Assembly (NCBI GenBank): GCA_964481425.1 | Contig: CAYZTM010000003.1 | Coordinates: forward strand, 62,001-126,000 | Direction of reading: 5' to 3' | Origin: MKUN01 sp964481425 | Lineage (GTDB): Bacteria > Bacteroidota > Bacteroidia > Chitinophagales > Chitinophagaceae | Length of the DNA stretch: 64,000 bases | Part shown: one piece after another, positions 16,746 through 25,442 of the stretch | Layout: the number at the start of each line of letters is the position of its first letter | Position numbering within the stretch: the first letter of the stretch is position 1 | The notes under the pieces: generated by a model | Databases searched by the model: none | Told to the model about the DNA's origin: nothing | What the model saw: only the letters and a program-made list of their open reading frames with translations | Program-made: the position numbers and the translations under genes

Positions 16746-17990
16746 ATGCCACGCGTACTGCGCATATTGAACCGTTTGATAATAGGTGGGCCTGCACTCA
16801 ATGCGACCTACCTGACGCGCTATATGGCCCCGGAGTTCGAGACCATGCTGGTGATAGGCGGTAAAGACGACCATGAGCAGGACGCAGACCATATTACGGA
16901 TTACCTGGGCATCGATGCCACGGTGATACCCGAGATGAAGCGCTCCATACAACCTATAAATGACAGCATAGCCTACCAAAAAGTAAAAGCCCTGATACAA
17001 AAATTCAAGCCCGATATCGTGCATACACATGCGGCAAAGTCGGGGCTGATAGGACGACTGGCAGCCGATGCCTGCAAAGTGCCTGTGATCGTGCATACCT
17101 TTCACGGGCATGTATTCCATAGCTATTTCAATAAGGTGGCCACGGGGGCTTTCATACAGATAGAACGCTACCTGGCCAAGCGCTCAAGCGGCATCATAGC
17201 CATCAGCAAAACACAAAAAGAAGAGCTGGCCTATAAATACAAAATATGTCCGGCAGATAAGATACAGACCATCCCACTGGGACTTGACCTCGACAAGTTC
17301 ATGATATGGCAGGAACGCAAGCGCGATATCTTTCGCGATAAATACGGCATACAACCCGACGAAATAGCTATTGGCATCATTGGCCGCATAGTGCCTGTGA
17401 AGAACCATAGCTTCTTTGTAGAAGTAGCTGCAAAGCTGCAGGCACAAACGCAAAAGAAACTACGTTTCCTGGTAATTGGCGACGGCGATATGCGTACGCA
17501 GATGGAAACGGAATTCCGGAATGCGGGTGTCGATTATGCCTACTATCCTGAAGACCAAAGGCCCGCTGCCGCCATCTGCACCTCGTGGCAGACCGATATG
17601 GACCTTGTACTTGCCGGCCTTGACATAGTAGCGCTGACATCGCATAACGAGGGCACCCCCGTATCGCTGATAGAAGCACAAGCGGCAGCAAAGCCGGTAG
17701 TTTCGACCAATGTAGGTGGCGTATCGGATGTGGTGGTGGATAACCAATGTGGTTTTACCATAGAAGCAGGTCATGCGGATTACTTCACAGACGCCATGCT
17801 GCGGCTAATAGAAAGCCCTGACCTGAGGAGCTACTTCGGTGCACAGGGCAGGAAGTTCGTAGAAGATAAATTCTCTTACCAACGCCTGGTAAGCGATATG
17901 AGTGCCTATTACTACTCGCTGCTGGAAAGCAATATCAGCAAGCACAAGATATGGGCGCCATTGCCCAGTTACCACGAAGAAAACGTTTAG
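16746..17990 (+). CDS. Glycosyltransferase family 4 (GT-B)
   Basis: 414 residues. The N-terminal Rossmann domain starts RVLRILNRLIIGGPALNATYL, with the glycine-rich acceptor loop of GT4 enzymes. DIVHTHAAKSGLIGR and HTFHGHVF follow near residues 95-125. The C-terminal donor domain contains IGRIVPVKNHSFFVE near residue 218 and the nucleotide-sugar motif SHNEGTPVSLIEAQAAAKPVVST (E-x7-E type) near residue 300. It transfers an activated sugar with retention, typically in exopolysaccharide or O-antigen assembly. Its stop overlaps by four bases with that of the convergent epimerase gene, which could supply its UDP-sugar donor. The actual sugar is unknown. Confidence 0.88.
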   Translation: MPRVLRILNRLIIGGPALNATYLTRYMAPEFETMLVIGGKDDHEQDADHITDYLGIDATVIPEMKRSIQPINDSIAYQKVKALIQKFKPDIVHTHAAKSGLIGRLAADACKVPVIVHTFHGHVFHSYFNKVATGAFIQIERYLAKRSSGIIAISKTQKEELAYKYKICPADKIQTIPLGLDLDKFMIWQERKRDIFRDKYGIQPDEIAIGIIGRIVPVKNHSFFVEVAAKLQAQTQKKLRFLVIGDGDMRTQMETEFRNAGVDYAYYPEDQRPAAAICTSWQTDMDLVLAGLDIVALTSHNEGTPVSLIEAQAAAKPVVSTNVGGVSDVVVDNQCGFTIEAGHADYFTDAMLRLIESPDLRSYFGAQGRKFVEDKFSYQRLVSDMSAYYYSLLESNISKHKIWAPLPSYHEENV

Positions 17991-18970
17991 GAATACAAGT
18001 CCCGGAAAAAGTCCACTGTTATTTTGAGGCCATCAAGGAAACGCTGCGTGGGCTGATAGCCCAATAATTCTTTCGCCCTGGAGATGTCGGCCAGCGAGTT
18101 GCGAATATCGCCCTCACGCGGTTCGCGATGAACAGGTGCATGCTCTATACCCAGCATTTCGCGAATGGCATTATAGAGATAATTGACAGAGAAGTTCTCG
18201 CCTACAGCCACATTATACACTTTACCGAAAGCATCCGCATTGTCGGCAAGCATGCCTTTTACATTTGCCTGTACTGCATTCTCTACGAAGGTAAAATCGC
18301 GTGTTTGTTCACCATCACCATTGATATACACCGGTGTTTGCTTCAATATGCCGCTAACAAACAAGGGGATGACCGCAGCATAAGGCCCATCCGGGTCCTG
18401 CCGCGGACCAAATACATTAAAGTAACGCAGGCCTATTACCTTCATACCATACAGGCGTGCAAACACGTCAGCATACAGCTCATTGGTCTTTTTTGTTACT
18501 GCATATGGCGATAAAGGATTGCCTACCCTATCCTCAAACTTAGGCAGGTTAGGTTCATCACCATATACCGATGAGGAAGAAGCGTAAACGAAGGTCTTTA
18601 CTCCTGCATCTTTAGCAGCGGTTATCATGTTCACAAAGCCACCCGCATTAACATCGTTGCTGGTTATCGGGTCCTTCACCGAACGAGGGACAGAACCGAG
18701 CGCAGCCTGGTGCGTCACATAATCGATCCCCTCACAGGCGCGCCTGCATATCTCCGCGTCGCGGATATCGCCCTCAATAAATTTCAGCTGGGGATATTTT
18801 GCAAAAAGATCAAGGTTCTTCTTGAAGCCCGTGGCCAGGTTATCGAGCACGGTAACGCTACCCGCACCATTGCTGAGCAAGTACTCAACGATATGTGAAC
18901 CAATAAAGCCTGCACCTCCCGTTACCAGGAAATTGCTGTTGCTGATGTCTTTGTTATGAAATGTTGCCAT
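17987..18970 (-). CDS. NAD-dependent UDP-HexNAc 4-epimerase (WbpP/TviC-like)
   Basis: 327 residues of the extended short-chain dehydrogenase family. The NAD-binding motif GGAGFIGSH is at residues 18-26. The signature HQAALGSVPRSVKDP near residue 88 is followed by the catalytic SSSSVYG and Y-x3-K (YAVTKK near residue 150). The AALGSVPRS stretch and LRYFNVFGPRQDPDG are characteristic of the WbpP/TviC group, which interconverts UDP-GlcNAc and UDP-GalNAc or the corresponding uronic acids. The enzyme acts in the cytosol to supply surface polysaccharide synthesis. It is convergent with a GT4 gene, with overlapping stop codons. Confidence 0.85.
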   Translation of the reverse strand: MATFHNKDISNSNFLVTGGAGFIGSHIVEYLLSNGAGSVTVLDNLATGFKKNLDLFAKYPQLKFIEGDIRDAEICRRACEGIDYVTHQAALGSVPRSVKDPITSNDVNAGGFVNMITAAKDAGVKTFVYASSSSVYGDEPNLPKFEDRVGNPLSPYAVTKKTNELYADVFARLYGMKVIGLRYFNVFGPRQDPDGPYAAVIPLFVSGILKQTPVYINGDGEQTRDFTFVENAVQANVKGMLADNADAFGKVYNVAVGENFSVNYLYNAIREMLGIEHAPVHREPREGDIRNSLADISRAKELLGYQPTQRFLDGLKITVDFFRDLYS

Positions 18971-19042
18971 GGTGTGCTTGTGCCTCTAATGTAGTTAATA
19001 TAAAATAATAAGGCCGTCGTGTACCATAGGGGTAAAACGAAA

Positions 19043-19062
19043 GCCGTTCTTTGATGAACGGC
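19043..19062 (-). terminator. Hairpin after the THX gene
   Basis: GCCGTTC pairs with GAACGGC around a 6-base loop, 18 bases past the THX stop codon on the minus strand. The T tract after it is short (TTTCGTTTT), so termination is plausible but not certain. Confidence 0.5.
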
Positions 19063-19079
19063 CCCGCTAATAAAAAGTA

Positions 19080-19196
19080 CTATGCTTTCTTTTCAGTTTG
19101 CTTTGCGGCTTTCTTAGTGCGTCGTGCCGGGCGTGCTTTCCCGAAACTGCCTAATGATATTTTTCCGCGCTTTGTACGTTTGTCGCCTCTGCCCAT
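19080..19196 (-). CDS. 30S ribosomal protein THX
   Basis: A 38-residue, strongly basic protein reading MGRGDKRTKRGKISLGSFGK then ARPARRTKKAAKQTEKKA. The first 20 residues match the THX family pattern (MG+GD++T+RGKI..G.+GK.RP) of small ribosomal proteins that sit at the head of the 30S subunit. The gene is short and easily missed. It lies 85 bases downstream of the HU gene on the same strand, beyond the HU terminator, with its own TATTTTTG promoter element overlapping that terminator's T tract. A hairpin follows the stop codon. Confidence 0.85.
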   Translation of the reverse strand: MGRGDKRTKRGKISLGSFGKARPARRTKKAAKQTEKKA

Positions 19197-19216
19197 AATT
19201 AAATTGTTTTAGGATG

Positions 19217-19224
19217 CAAAAATA
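19217..19224 (-). promoter_or_regulatory. TAnnTTTG -7 element for the THX gene
   Basis: TATTTTTG on the minus strand, 20 bases before the THX start codon. It touches the T tract of the HU terminator, so the two signals share bases. No clear -33 box is visible. Confidence 0.45.
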
Positions 19225-19255
19225 AAAAAAAGCGGGAAACATTGGTGTTTCCCGC
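19224..19255 (-). terminator. Rho-independent terminator of the HU gene
   Basis: GCGGGAAACA pairs with TGTTTCCCGC around a 4-base loop, followed on the minus strand by a run of eight T. It lies 26 bases after the HU stop codon. Confidence 0.9.
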
Positions 19256-19281
19256 CCTGCCGATAAAACATAAGGGGCAAA

Positions 19282-19566
19282 TTATTTTTTGCCGCCGCTT
19301 ATTTTACCTGAAAATTCTTTGCCTGCCTTGAATTTCGGCACTTTACGTGCTTTGATCTTTATCACTTCACCTGTCTGGGGATTGCGGCCATTACGTGCAG
19401 AACGCTCAGATACAGAGAAAGTACCGAAGCCCACAAGCGTAACGCGATCACCTTTTTTCAGCGATGCAACAACTGCGTTTGTAAATGAATCCAGGGCATC
19501 GTTTGCTTGTGTCTTGGTGATGCCTGAATCCTTAGCTATTTTGTCAATAAGTTCAGCTTTGTTCAT
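19282..19566 (-). CDS. hup: HU-family DNA-binding protein
   Basis: 94 residues, the standard HU/IHF length. MNKAELIDKIAKDSGITKTQAN begins the helical dimerisation half. The family signature GFGTFSVSERSARNGRNPQTGE lies at about residues 46-67, and the arm ends IKARKVPKFKAGKEF. It binds and bends DNA as a dimer and compacts the nucleoid. It is transcribed alone from a complete Bacteroidota-type promoter (-33 TTTG, 19 bases, -7 TATATTTG) and ends at a strong terminator. The C-terminal tail is lysine-rich (SGKISGGKK). Confidence 0.93.
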   Translation of the reverse strand: MNKAELIDKIAKDSGITKTQANDALDSFTNAVVASLKKGDRVTLVGFGTFSVSERSARNGRNPQTGEVIKIKARKVPKFKAGKEFSGKISGGKK

Positions 19567-19612
19567 AGCTCTTTGTGTGTTTTTGTGAAGAAAAATTTTT
19601 TAGCGAATAGAA

Positions 19613-19643
19613 CAAATATACTGACCTTTATTGCAGTTCCAAA
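19613..19643 (-). promoter_or_regulatory. Promoter of the HU gene (-33 TTTG / -7 TATATTTG)
   Basis: On the minus strand, TTTG (19640-19643), exactly 19 bases, then TATATTTG (19613-19620). This fits the Bacteroidota housekeeping sigma consensus in both boxes and spacing. The leader to the ATG would be about 40 bases. Confidence 0.75.
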
Positions 19644-19838
19644 TACATGTGGAATATTTTTTGCCTGCAAAGCCTTGCCAGTAGCCACTTTTCAGGTTTT
19701 TTCGAATTATCGCCACATAGATAATTACGACAGCTCCAAGACAAAAACCTTTACAGGCAAGCGTTTCAGTACATTGGCAGGAATTTTGCGTACAGCGAAG
19801 TTCACCCTAAAATCACCCCGGTCATTTTACCCACAGGA

Positions 19839-20144
19839 TCAAAATTCTTCTTGCATCACCGTCCTGAAAGCAGAGAATTTGCTGCCAAAACGCGCCAAAC
19901 CCTTGTCGCGCATCTGCTGTGCATACTCCGAAATGTAGGTATTGTAGTGCTCCATCGTGTCGCAAAAATATTGTGCAACATAGGTGATACCTTCCGTTTC
20001 ATCCTGCTCCAGCAGGCGACAAAGGCGAGCGTCAACAAAGAGCCCGGTGTGCATCAATTCGGGAATGTGTTCTTCCTTCATCCACTTTACCCAATCTTTT
20101 GCAGCATCTGCATCTACCTTTATCGTAACGTTGTATATGATCAT
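19839..20144 (-). CDS. DUF4286 family protein
   Basis: 101 residues, matching the DUF4286 pattern: MIIYNVTIKVDADAAKDWVKWMKEEHIPELM, then the middle stretch TEGITYVAQYFC and a C-terminal AQQMRDKGLARFGSKFSAFRTVM. The fold is probably a small ferredoxin-like alpha/beta domain of the dimeric-barrel type. Its role is unknown. It lies 12 bases downstream of rsgA on the same strand, so the two may be co-transcribed. The 272 bases between this gene and hup hold the hup promoter and nothing else I can identify. Confidence 0.8.
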   Translation of the reverse strand: MIIYNVTIKVDADAAKDWVKWMKEEHIPELMHTGLFVDARLCRLLEQDETEGITYVAQYFCDTMEHYNTYISEYAQQMRDKGLARFGSKFSAFRTVMQEEF

Positions 20145-20156
20145 AAAATACGTTTA

Positions 20157-21083
20157 CTACCATTTTTTTTCAATGCTGTCCAATATGGTCCTGTAGCTGA
20201 TATAGCGGTCTTCAGCGATCGTACCATTCAGCACTGCTTCTTTTACTGCACAGCCCGGTTCATCGGCATGCAGGCAATTATTAAACCTGCAGTGGTTCAA
20301 TACATTCCTCATCTCCGGGAAATAATGAGATAGCTCTTCCCGCTCCATATCGATAAGTCCAAACTCCTTTACGCCCGGTGTATCTATGATACGCCCTCCT
20401 ACGGGAATGTCGAACATCTCTGCAAAGGTTGTAGTGTGCTGGCCCTTACCACTCCAGCCCGATACTTCCTGCGTCCGCAATGCAAGATCAGGTATCAGCT
20501 GATTGATCAGGGTGCTTTTGCCAACGCCCGAATGCCCGCTGAACAAAGTTGTTTTACCGGCAAGCCTTTGCTCCAGCGCCCTCACACTATCGTGATCCAG
20601 TGCTATAACCGGGTACACTTCATAGCCTGCATGCCGGTACATATCCTGCCAGTGCGCCAGCTGTTCCATATGCTTAGGCTTCAGCAAATCTATTTTGTTA
20701 ATGACCAGAATAGCCGGTATATGATATGCTTCCGCCGTCACCATAAAACGATCGATAAAACCATTGGAGGTACGCGGCTCTGCTATGGTTGCCATAACGA
20801 GGGCAAGGTCGAGATTAGCCGCTACTATGTGCTTCTGGTTCCTGTTGTGGGGTGAAACACGCACTATGTAATTATGCCGGTCGGTCACGGCAGTTACAAC
20901 AGCCGTATTCGCAGCATCATCTTCTACATCGAATACAACAACATCGCCTACGGCAATAGGGTTAGTAGATGAGATATCCTCATCTATCTTCAGTTTTCCC
21001 TTTACACGAGCATTCCAATAACGCCCCTGCTCATCGCGGACCGAGTACCAGCTACCTGTCGACTTATAGACTAATCCGCGCAC
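20157..21083 (-). CDS. rsgA: Ribosome biogenesis GTPase RsgA
   Basis: 308 residues. It starts with GTG (MRGLVYKSTGSWY), which gives the conserved N-terminus of the OB-fold domain. The GTPase domain is circularly permuted, with motifs in the order G4 (NKIDLL), G1 (GHSGVGKST), G3 (DTPGVKEFG), the hallmark of RsgA/YjeQ. A C-terminal zinc-binding region holds C-R-F-N-N-C-L-H...C near residues 280-292. It binds the 30S subunit and, with GTP hydrolysis, checks or releases late assembly factors. DUF4286 follows in the same direction. Confidence 0.93.
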   Translation of the reverse strand: MRGLVYKSTGSWYSVRDEQGRYWNARVKGKLKIDEDISSTNPIAVGDVVVFDVEDDAANTAVVTAVTDRHNYIVRVSPHNRNQKHIVAANLDLALVMATIAEPRTSNGFIDRFMVTAEAYHIPAILVINKIDLLKPKHMEQLAHWQDMYRHAGYEVYPVIALDHDSVRALEQRLAGKTTLFSGHSGVGKSTLINQLIPDLALRTQEVSGWSGKGQHTTTFAEMFDIPVGGRIIDTPGVKEFGLIDMEREELSHYFPEMRNVLNHCRFNNCLHADEPGCAVKEAVLNGTIAEDRYISYRTILDSIEKKW

Positions 21084-21125
21084 GAATATCGTTTGAGGTT
21101 TGAACCGGACAATAAGAATACCTGC

Positions 21126-22364
21126 TTATTCATAACGTAATGCAACAATGGGGTCAAGTTTTGAGGCTTTAACTGCGGGATATATGCCCGATATGATGCC
21201 CACAACAGCGCAAAGGGTAAATCCGAGACATACCCAAAGCCAGGGCATGATGAACCCTGTCTTGAACGCAATGCCTACCATATTACCAGCAGCTACGCCG
21301 AGTATGATGCCGATGGTACCCCCCAGCAAGCTGATAATAACAGACTCACTAAGAAACTGTTGCTTTATCGTGGAAGAACGGGCACCCAGGGCCTTACTTA
21401 CGCCTATCTCGCGGGTACGCTCTGCCACAGATACCAGCATGATGTTCATCAAGCCGATAACGGAACCTAAAAGGGTAACTATCCCTATCACCAAAGCTGC
21501 TGCACGTATGTACCCTATCAAATCCAGCACATTGTTCACCAGGCTATCATTGGCGCTGATACCGAAATCATCCTTTGCATCAAGCGGCAGTTTCCTGATA
21601 ACGCGAAAAAGGCCTTCCGTCTCTTCGGATGCGGTATTCTTTAAGGAAATATCCTTAACCATCACATTGATGACATAAGAGTGGTCGCCGCCGTAAACAG
21701 AGCGGACGGTAGCAAGTGGCATATAGACAATGTTGTCGCTGTTCATCATCATGCTACCACCTTTTGACTCGGCGACACCTATCACATGGTATTTCACATC
21801 GCCTACCGATACGGTTTTATCGATAGCATCTGCAGATTTCTTAAATAATTTGTGTGCAATGCTATTACCTAGTACACAAACATAACTGCCGTTGTATAAT
21901 TCGTTGTTGGAAAAGGTCCTGCCGGCTTCCATTTTGGTATCGGCTATTTGCAGGTACTCATTATCAATGCCCATCACCCTGATATTAGGGTTGGTCTTTT
22001 CAGAAGCATATTTGACTGTAGCGATCTGCGAGCCGGCAACCGAGATGCTGATAACCGCAGGAAATTTGAATCGCTCCCTGAATGCCCTCGCCTCATCGTA
22101 AGTGATATTCCTGCCATCAGAAAAATTACGCCGCATGCCCGGGCCGCCTTTTTGCTTAATGATGTTATTGGTGATGCGGAATGAATTGGAACCCATGCTG
22201 CTGAAATTGGAATAAACAGCAGCCTTGAGCACCTCGATCGAAGTAAGAATGGCAATAAGGGCCATCAGGCCCAGGCCAATAATGGCTATAGTAAGCGAAG
22301 AACGCAAACGGTTGTTCCGTATAGCACGGAAAGCCAGCGTGAGGTTGAAAAACAATTGCTTCAT
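21126..22364 (-). CDS. MacB/FtsX-type ABC transporter permease
   Basis: 412 residues. One N-terminal helix (about 20-45) follows NLTLAFRAIRNNRLRSSLT, and a MacB-like periplasmic domain spans about 50-270. Three C-terminal helices carry SVAERTREIGVSKALGARSSTI, the FtsX-family cytoplasmic loop, and end in PAVKASKLDPIVALRYE. These permeases pair with a MacB/LolD-type ATPase in mechanotransmission for lipoprotein, toxin or peptide handling. No ATPase gene is next to it. A TACCTTTG element ends 8 bases before the start codon. Confidence 0.87.
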   Translation of the reverse strand: MKQLFFNLTLAFRAIRNNRLRSSLTIAIIGLGLMALIAILTSIEVLKAAVYSNFSSMGSNSFRITNNIIKQKGGPGMRRNFSDGRNITYDEARAFRERFKFPAVISISVAGSQIATVKYASEKTNPNIRVMGIDNEYLQIADTKMEAGRTFSNNELYNGSYVCVLGNSIAHKLFKKSADAIDKTVSVGDVKYHVIGVAESKGGSMMMNSDNIVYMPLATVRSVYGGDHSYVINVMVKDISLKNTASEETEGLFRVIRKLPLDAKDDFGISANDSLVNNVLDLIGYIRAAALVIGIVTLLGSVIGLMNIMLVSVAERTREIGVSKALGARSSTIKQQFLSESVIISLLGGTIGIILGVAAGNMVGIAFKTGFIMPWLWVCLGFTLCAVVGIISGIYPAVKASKLDPIVALRYE

Positions 22365-22372
22365 AGCCGCTG

Positions 22373-22380
22373 CAAAGGTA
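22373..22380 (-). promoter_or_regulatory. TAnnTTTG -7 element for the MacB-like permease
   Basis: TACCTTTG on the minus strand with 8 bases to the ATG at 22364. The leader would be only a few bases. Confidence 0.5.
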
Positions 22381-22407
22381 ACACAGTATCAGATAAAAGC
22401 ATACCTC

Positions 22408-24264
22408 CTATTGCCTTGTGAAGGTACTCGTCAGCAATACTTTTCCTGTTGAGCCAATGCCTTTTACAAAATAAGTGCCGGGAGCAAGGGGCGCTATATT
22501 GAATTGCACCAGGTTCCTGCCGGGTTTACACCATGTGTCAAGCATATTGTCCACCAGGCGGCCTTGCATATCATATATTGCAAATTTCACCGGTTGATCT
22601 TCAGTGGTCGTAAACTCAGCACTGATGAACTGCCATGCCGGGTTAGGGTATAATTTTACATTTGCCTGCTCTTTTTCTCCTTGTTGTACTGATGTCAGCG
22701 TTGGAGCGTTCAGCCTTGCCATGTAATTGCCGTAGTGCATATTGCTACGCCCATATATACCTTCTACCCAAACCGCCCCGGCCAGGTTCCAATCCACCTG
22801 CGAGCCGGTATAATCGCCCCAGCGTTTAGTACCTGACGGGCCACCTATGACGCTATCACCGCTCTTCACTGTAAGCATAGGCGAATACTGGCTGCCATCA
22901 TAATATATGGCCCCCATTCCCGCGAAGGTATTGGCACCGCTGTAGTTGAAGGAAATGATCGATGTATTGGCCCCACCTGCATAAGACAGCTCAGGGTAGC
23001 CAAGATCGAGCGTATCGATGGTAAACATCTCAGCATGTACCGTGGGATTTGTGGTAACATTGCTGATCTTACCATGATATATTGCCGAGGCACCATTTGC
23101 CGGGTCGAGCGAAGCACTAACGAACTGGATCTCTGAGCCTTCAATATATGCTCCTAATATGCGGCCATCGTTCGTAGCTAAAGAATCGGAAGGGGGTTTT
23201 TGACGTGCGCTGGGCGGAACGCCATAGCTCAGATCGGATTGCAGTGCTGTTACGGTAAGTGCGCTGTCCTGAGACCCGATAGTATCGGGTATCTTGATGA
23301 GAAATATGCTGTCATTCTGGACATCAAAATTCCTGTTCGATAAGAAGTATTGTTCGGGACCATGAATCGAGGCCCCACCTTTTACGGGGTACAGGTTACG
23401 GATGAAATTACCGTTATTGGTAACGCTGTCCCATATCCTATAGGTTATCGCTGTATCGCCGTTGTAGCCTTGCTGCTTGTTGACCTGGTAAATGAGGGAC
23501 CTGTGAAAACCTTCCTGCCAGGATTGGTTGTAGCCAATTTTGTTACCGGTGAAGAACAACTCGTTATGTGTGATAGCGATAGCCGGATAATCGAACCATG
23601 TATTATCTCCCGCATAATCGCCTTTGAAAATATAAAAGTTCCAGGCCCCCTCCGGATCGTTGGTCTGTGTAAAACCGATGATGACCCAGTTATATTCATT
23701 GATGCCATTCAACATGATGCATATGTACCTGTCTGCTTCAGGATCGTAAATGATCTTGGGATCGTAACGGTAATTATTATGGTTAGTTATGGTATTTATG
23801 AGCCCGGTTGCAATTGAAAAATTATAAAGGTTAACACGTGAGGTCATTTGACCGGTAAGTCCGTCAAGCACTGCTATCGTATTATTCATTACGGAAACAG
23901 CTTTATGGCCTACAGACATTGCCATACAATTATCCGGTGGCACGCCCGATGAAGTATCGGCAACGAAAGCCTGCGCTATATAGGGAGGTTGTGCGGCTGT
24001 TGCCTTTGCTGCAAGATGCCTGTTCTTACGCGGATAGTGTGCAGCGATGTAGCTTTTTATTTCCTGCAGTTTTTCCTGCTCCACATCGGCATCCGGCTCC
24101 GGTGCCTCCATATTATACACCTGTGCGCTATACTTGTCGTTCAGATCCCTTAGCACAGCCTTTCCCGCAAGCGGTGCAGAGAACCGCTTTGACTGCATTT
24201 GCTGCGCAGTTGCAGTTCCCACAAGGCCCAATACACACAATAACGATATTAATGATATACGCAT
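22408..24264 (-). CDS. Large secreted protein, T9SS cargo
   Basis: 618 residues from the ATG at 24264, which puts a clean signal peptide (MRISLISLLCVLGLVGTATAQ) at the N-terminus; an upstream in-frame ATG would bury it. The mature region (about 60-520) is rich in aromatic, Asn and Asp residues (DPEADRYICIMLNG, NDPEGAWNFYIFKGDY, SFNYSGANTFAGMGAIYYDGS), a layout seen in beta-propeller-like secreted proteins, but no named domain is certain. The last 80 residues form a type IX sorting domain (KLYPNPAWQFISAEF ... GTYFVKGIGSTGKVLLTSTF). It is expected on the cell surface or in the medium. Function unknown. Confidence 0.8.
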   Translation of the reverse strand: MRISLISLLCVLGLVGTATAQQMQSKRFSAPLAGKAVLRDLNDKYSAQVYNMEAPEPDADVEQEKLQEIKSYIAAHYPRKNRHLAAKATAAQPPYIAQAFVADTSSGVPPDNCMAMSVGHKAVSVMNNTIAVLDGLTGQMTSRVNLYNFSIATGLINTITNHNNYRYDPKIIYDPEADRYICIMLNGINEYNWVIIGFTQTNDPEGAWNFYIFKGDYAGDNTWFDYPAIAITHNELFFTGNKIGYNQSWQEGFHRSLIYQVNKQQGYNGDTAITYRIWDSVTNNGNFIRNLYPVKGGASIHGPEQYFLSNRNFDVQNDSIFLIKIPDTIGSQDSALTVTALQSDLSYGVPPSARQKPPSDSLATNDGRILGAYIEGSEIQFVSASLDPANGASAIYHGKISNVTTNPTVHAEMFTIDTLDLGYPELSYAGGANTSIISFNYSGANTFAGMGAIYYDGSQYSPMLTVKSGDSVIGGPSGTKRWGDYTGSQVDWNLAGAVWVEGIYGRSNMHYGNYMARLNAPTLTSVQQGEKEQANVKLYPNPAWQFISAEFTTTEDQPVKFAIYDMQGRLVDNMLDTWCKPGRNLVQFNIAPLAPGTYFVKGIGSTGKVLLTSTFTRQ

Positions 24265-24297
24265 GTCCCGATAATTTATTCGTATAAAAATAAGAAA

Positions 24298-24322
24298 ACC
24301 GCTGCAGTATAGCCGCAGCGGT
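24298..24322 (-). terminator. Terminator of atpG
   Basis: ACCGCTGC pairs with GCAGCGGT around a 9-base loop, followed on the minus strand by TTTTCTTATTTTTA. It lies 22 bases after the atpG stop and before the next gene's start. Confidence 0.75.
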
Positions 24323-24344
24323 ATCAATAAATATTATAAGCCTC

Positions 24345-25223
24345 TTAGCCCTGTAATGCCGCAGCGCCGCTTACAATCTCGGTAAGCTCGGTAGTGATGG
24401 CTGCCTGGCGGGCACGGTTGTAGCTGATCTTTAATGACCTGAGCAATTCGTTGGCATTCTCTGTAGCCTTGTCCATAGCCGTCATACGAGCGCCCTCTTC
24501 AGATGCATTGGCATCCAATACAGCCTTATACACCTGTGTGTTCAGTATCTTTGGCATCAGGTCGAGCAGCAACACTTCCTTCGAAGGTTCGAAGATAAAA
24601 TCCATGCTCTTGCCTTCTACCTTTTCTGCTTTAGGTATGGGCAGGTAAGGTTCTACTACAAATTCCTGAGTAGCTGCATTCTTGAATTTGCTGTAAACAA
24701 TATCCACACGGTCGAACTGCTTATCGAGGAATGCCTGCTGTGCATATACCGCAGCTTCGCGCACGCTGTCGAAACTAATATCGGCCATAAGGTTCCAGTA
24801 GTTGTCTACCACTTTATAGCCATGACGCAAAAAGTACTCATAGCCTTTTTTACCTATAGGTAGCACCGAAACATTGCCTTTGGCATATTGTGCGGCATAT
24901 TTTTCATTGATGATGCTGCGGGTCATTTTAATGACATTGGTATTATAAGCCCCGCAAAGACCACGGTTACTGGTAACCGGGATGAGCAAAACACGCTCCA
25001 CACTACGTTCTTCGGCCAAAGGCAAGCCTATATCTGAAGAAGATCCGCTAACGATATTGCTTAGCATTTCCTGCAGCTTCTGCGCATACGGCCTCATCTG
25101 TATGATGGCATCCTGTGCACGACGCAATTTGGCCGCACTCACCATTTTCATCGCTTTAGTGATCTGCTGCGTTAAGGTAATGGATTTGATACGATTACGA
25201 ACTTCTTTAAGTTGTCCCGACAT
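24345..25223 (-). CDS. atpG: F1Fo ATP synthase gamma subunit
   Basis: 292 residues. It begins MSGQLKEVRNRIKSITLTQQITKAMKMVSAAKLRRAQ, the conserved N-terminal coiled-coil helix of the rotor shaft, and ends TENANELLRSLKISYNRARQAAITTELTEIVSGAAAL, the C-terminal helix that rotates in the alpha3beta3 head. The Rossmann-like middle includes PVTSNRGLCGAYN. The protein couples proton flow through Fo to ATP synthesis. In many bacteria atpG follows atpA directly, but here pyk lies divergently upstream and no other atp gene is in the window. It has its own promoter element and terminator. Confidence 0.95.
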   Translation of the reverse strand: MSGQLKEVRNRIKSITLTQQITKAMKMVSAAKLRRAQDAIIQMRPYAQKLQEMLSNIVSGSSSDIGLPLAEERSVERVLLIPVTSNRGLCGAYNTNVIKMTRSIINEKYAAQYAKGNVSVLPIGKKGYEYFLRHGYKVVDNYWNLMADISFDSVREAAVYAQQAFLDKQFDRVDIVYSKFKNAATQEFVVEPYLPIPKAEKVEGKSMDFIFEPSKEVLLLDLMPKILNTQVYKAVLDANASEEGARMTAMDKATENANELLRSLKISYNRARQAAITTELTEIVSGAAALQG

Positions 25224-25254
25224 ATTATTAAAAGGTCAATGATAAAACCGGGTG

Positions 25255-25262
25255 CAAAAGTA
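25255..25262 (-). promoter_or_regulatory. TAnnTTTG -7 element for atpG
   Basis: TACTTTTG on the minus strand, 31 bases before the atpG start. A second TACTTTTG occurs about 20 bases further upstream. Together they suggest atpG is transcribed alone. Confidence 0.5.
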
Positions 25263-25442
25263 AGCCAAAAATCAAAAGTAAAAAAGTAAAAATGCCCCGG
25301 ATGTGGATAAGCTTTCGCCCATATGTACACTTAAACAACAATATAGTATTCATTACAGAAAAAACAATAGCATACACTTAACAGCAAGGATATTGATATA
25401 CGGCAATAAGTACAGAACTTAGCGCAGCGAAAGAAGAAACAT

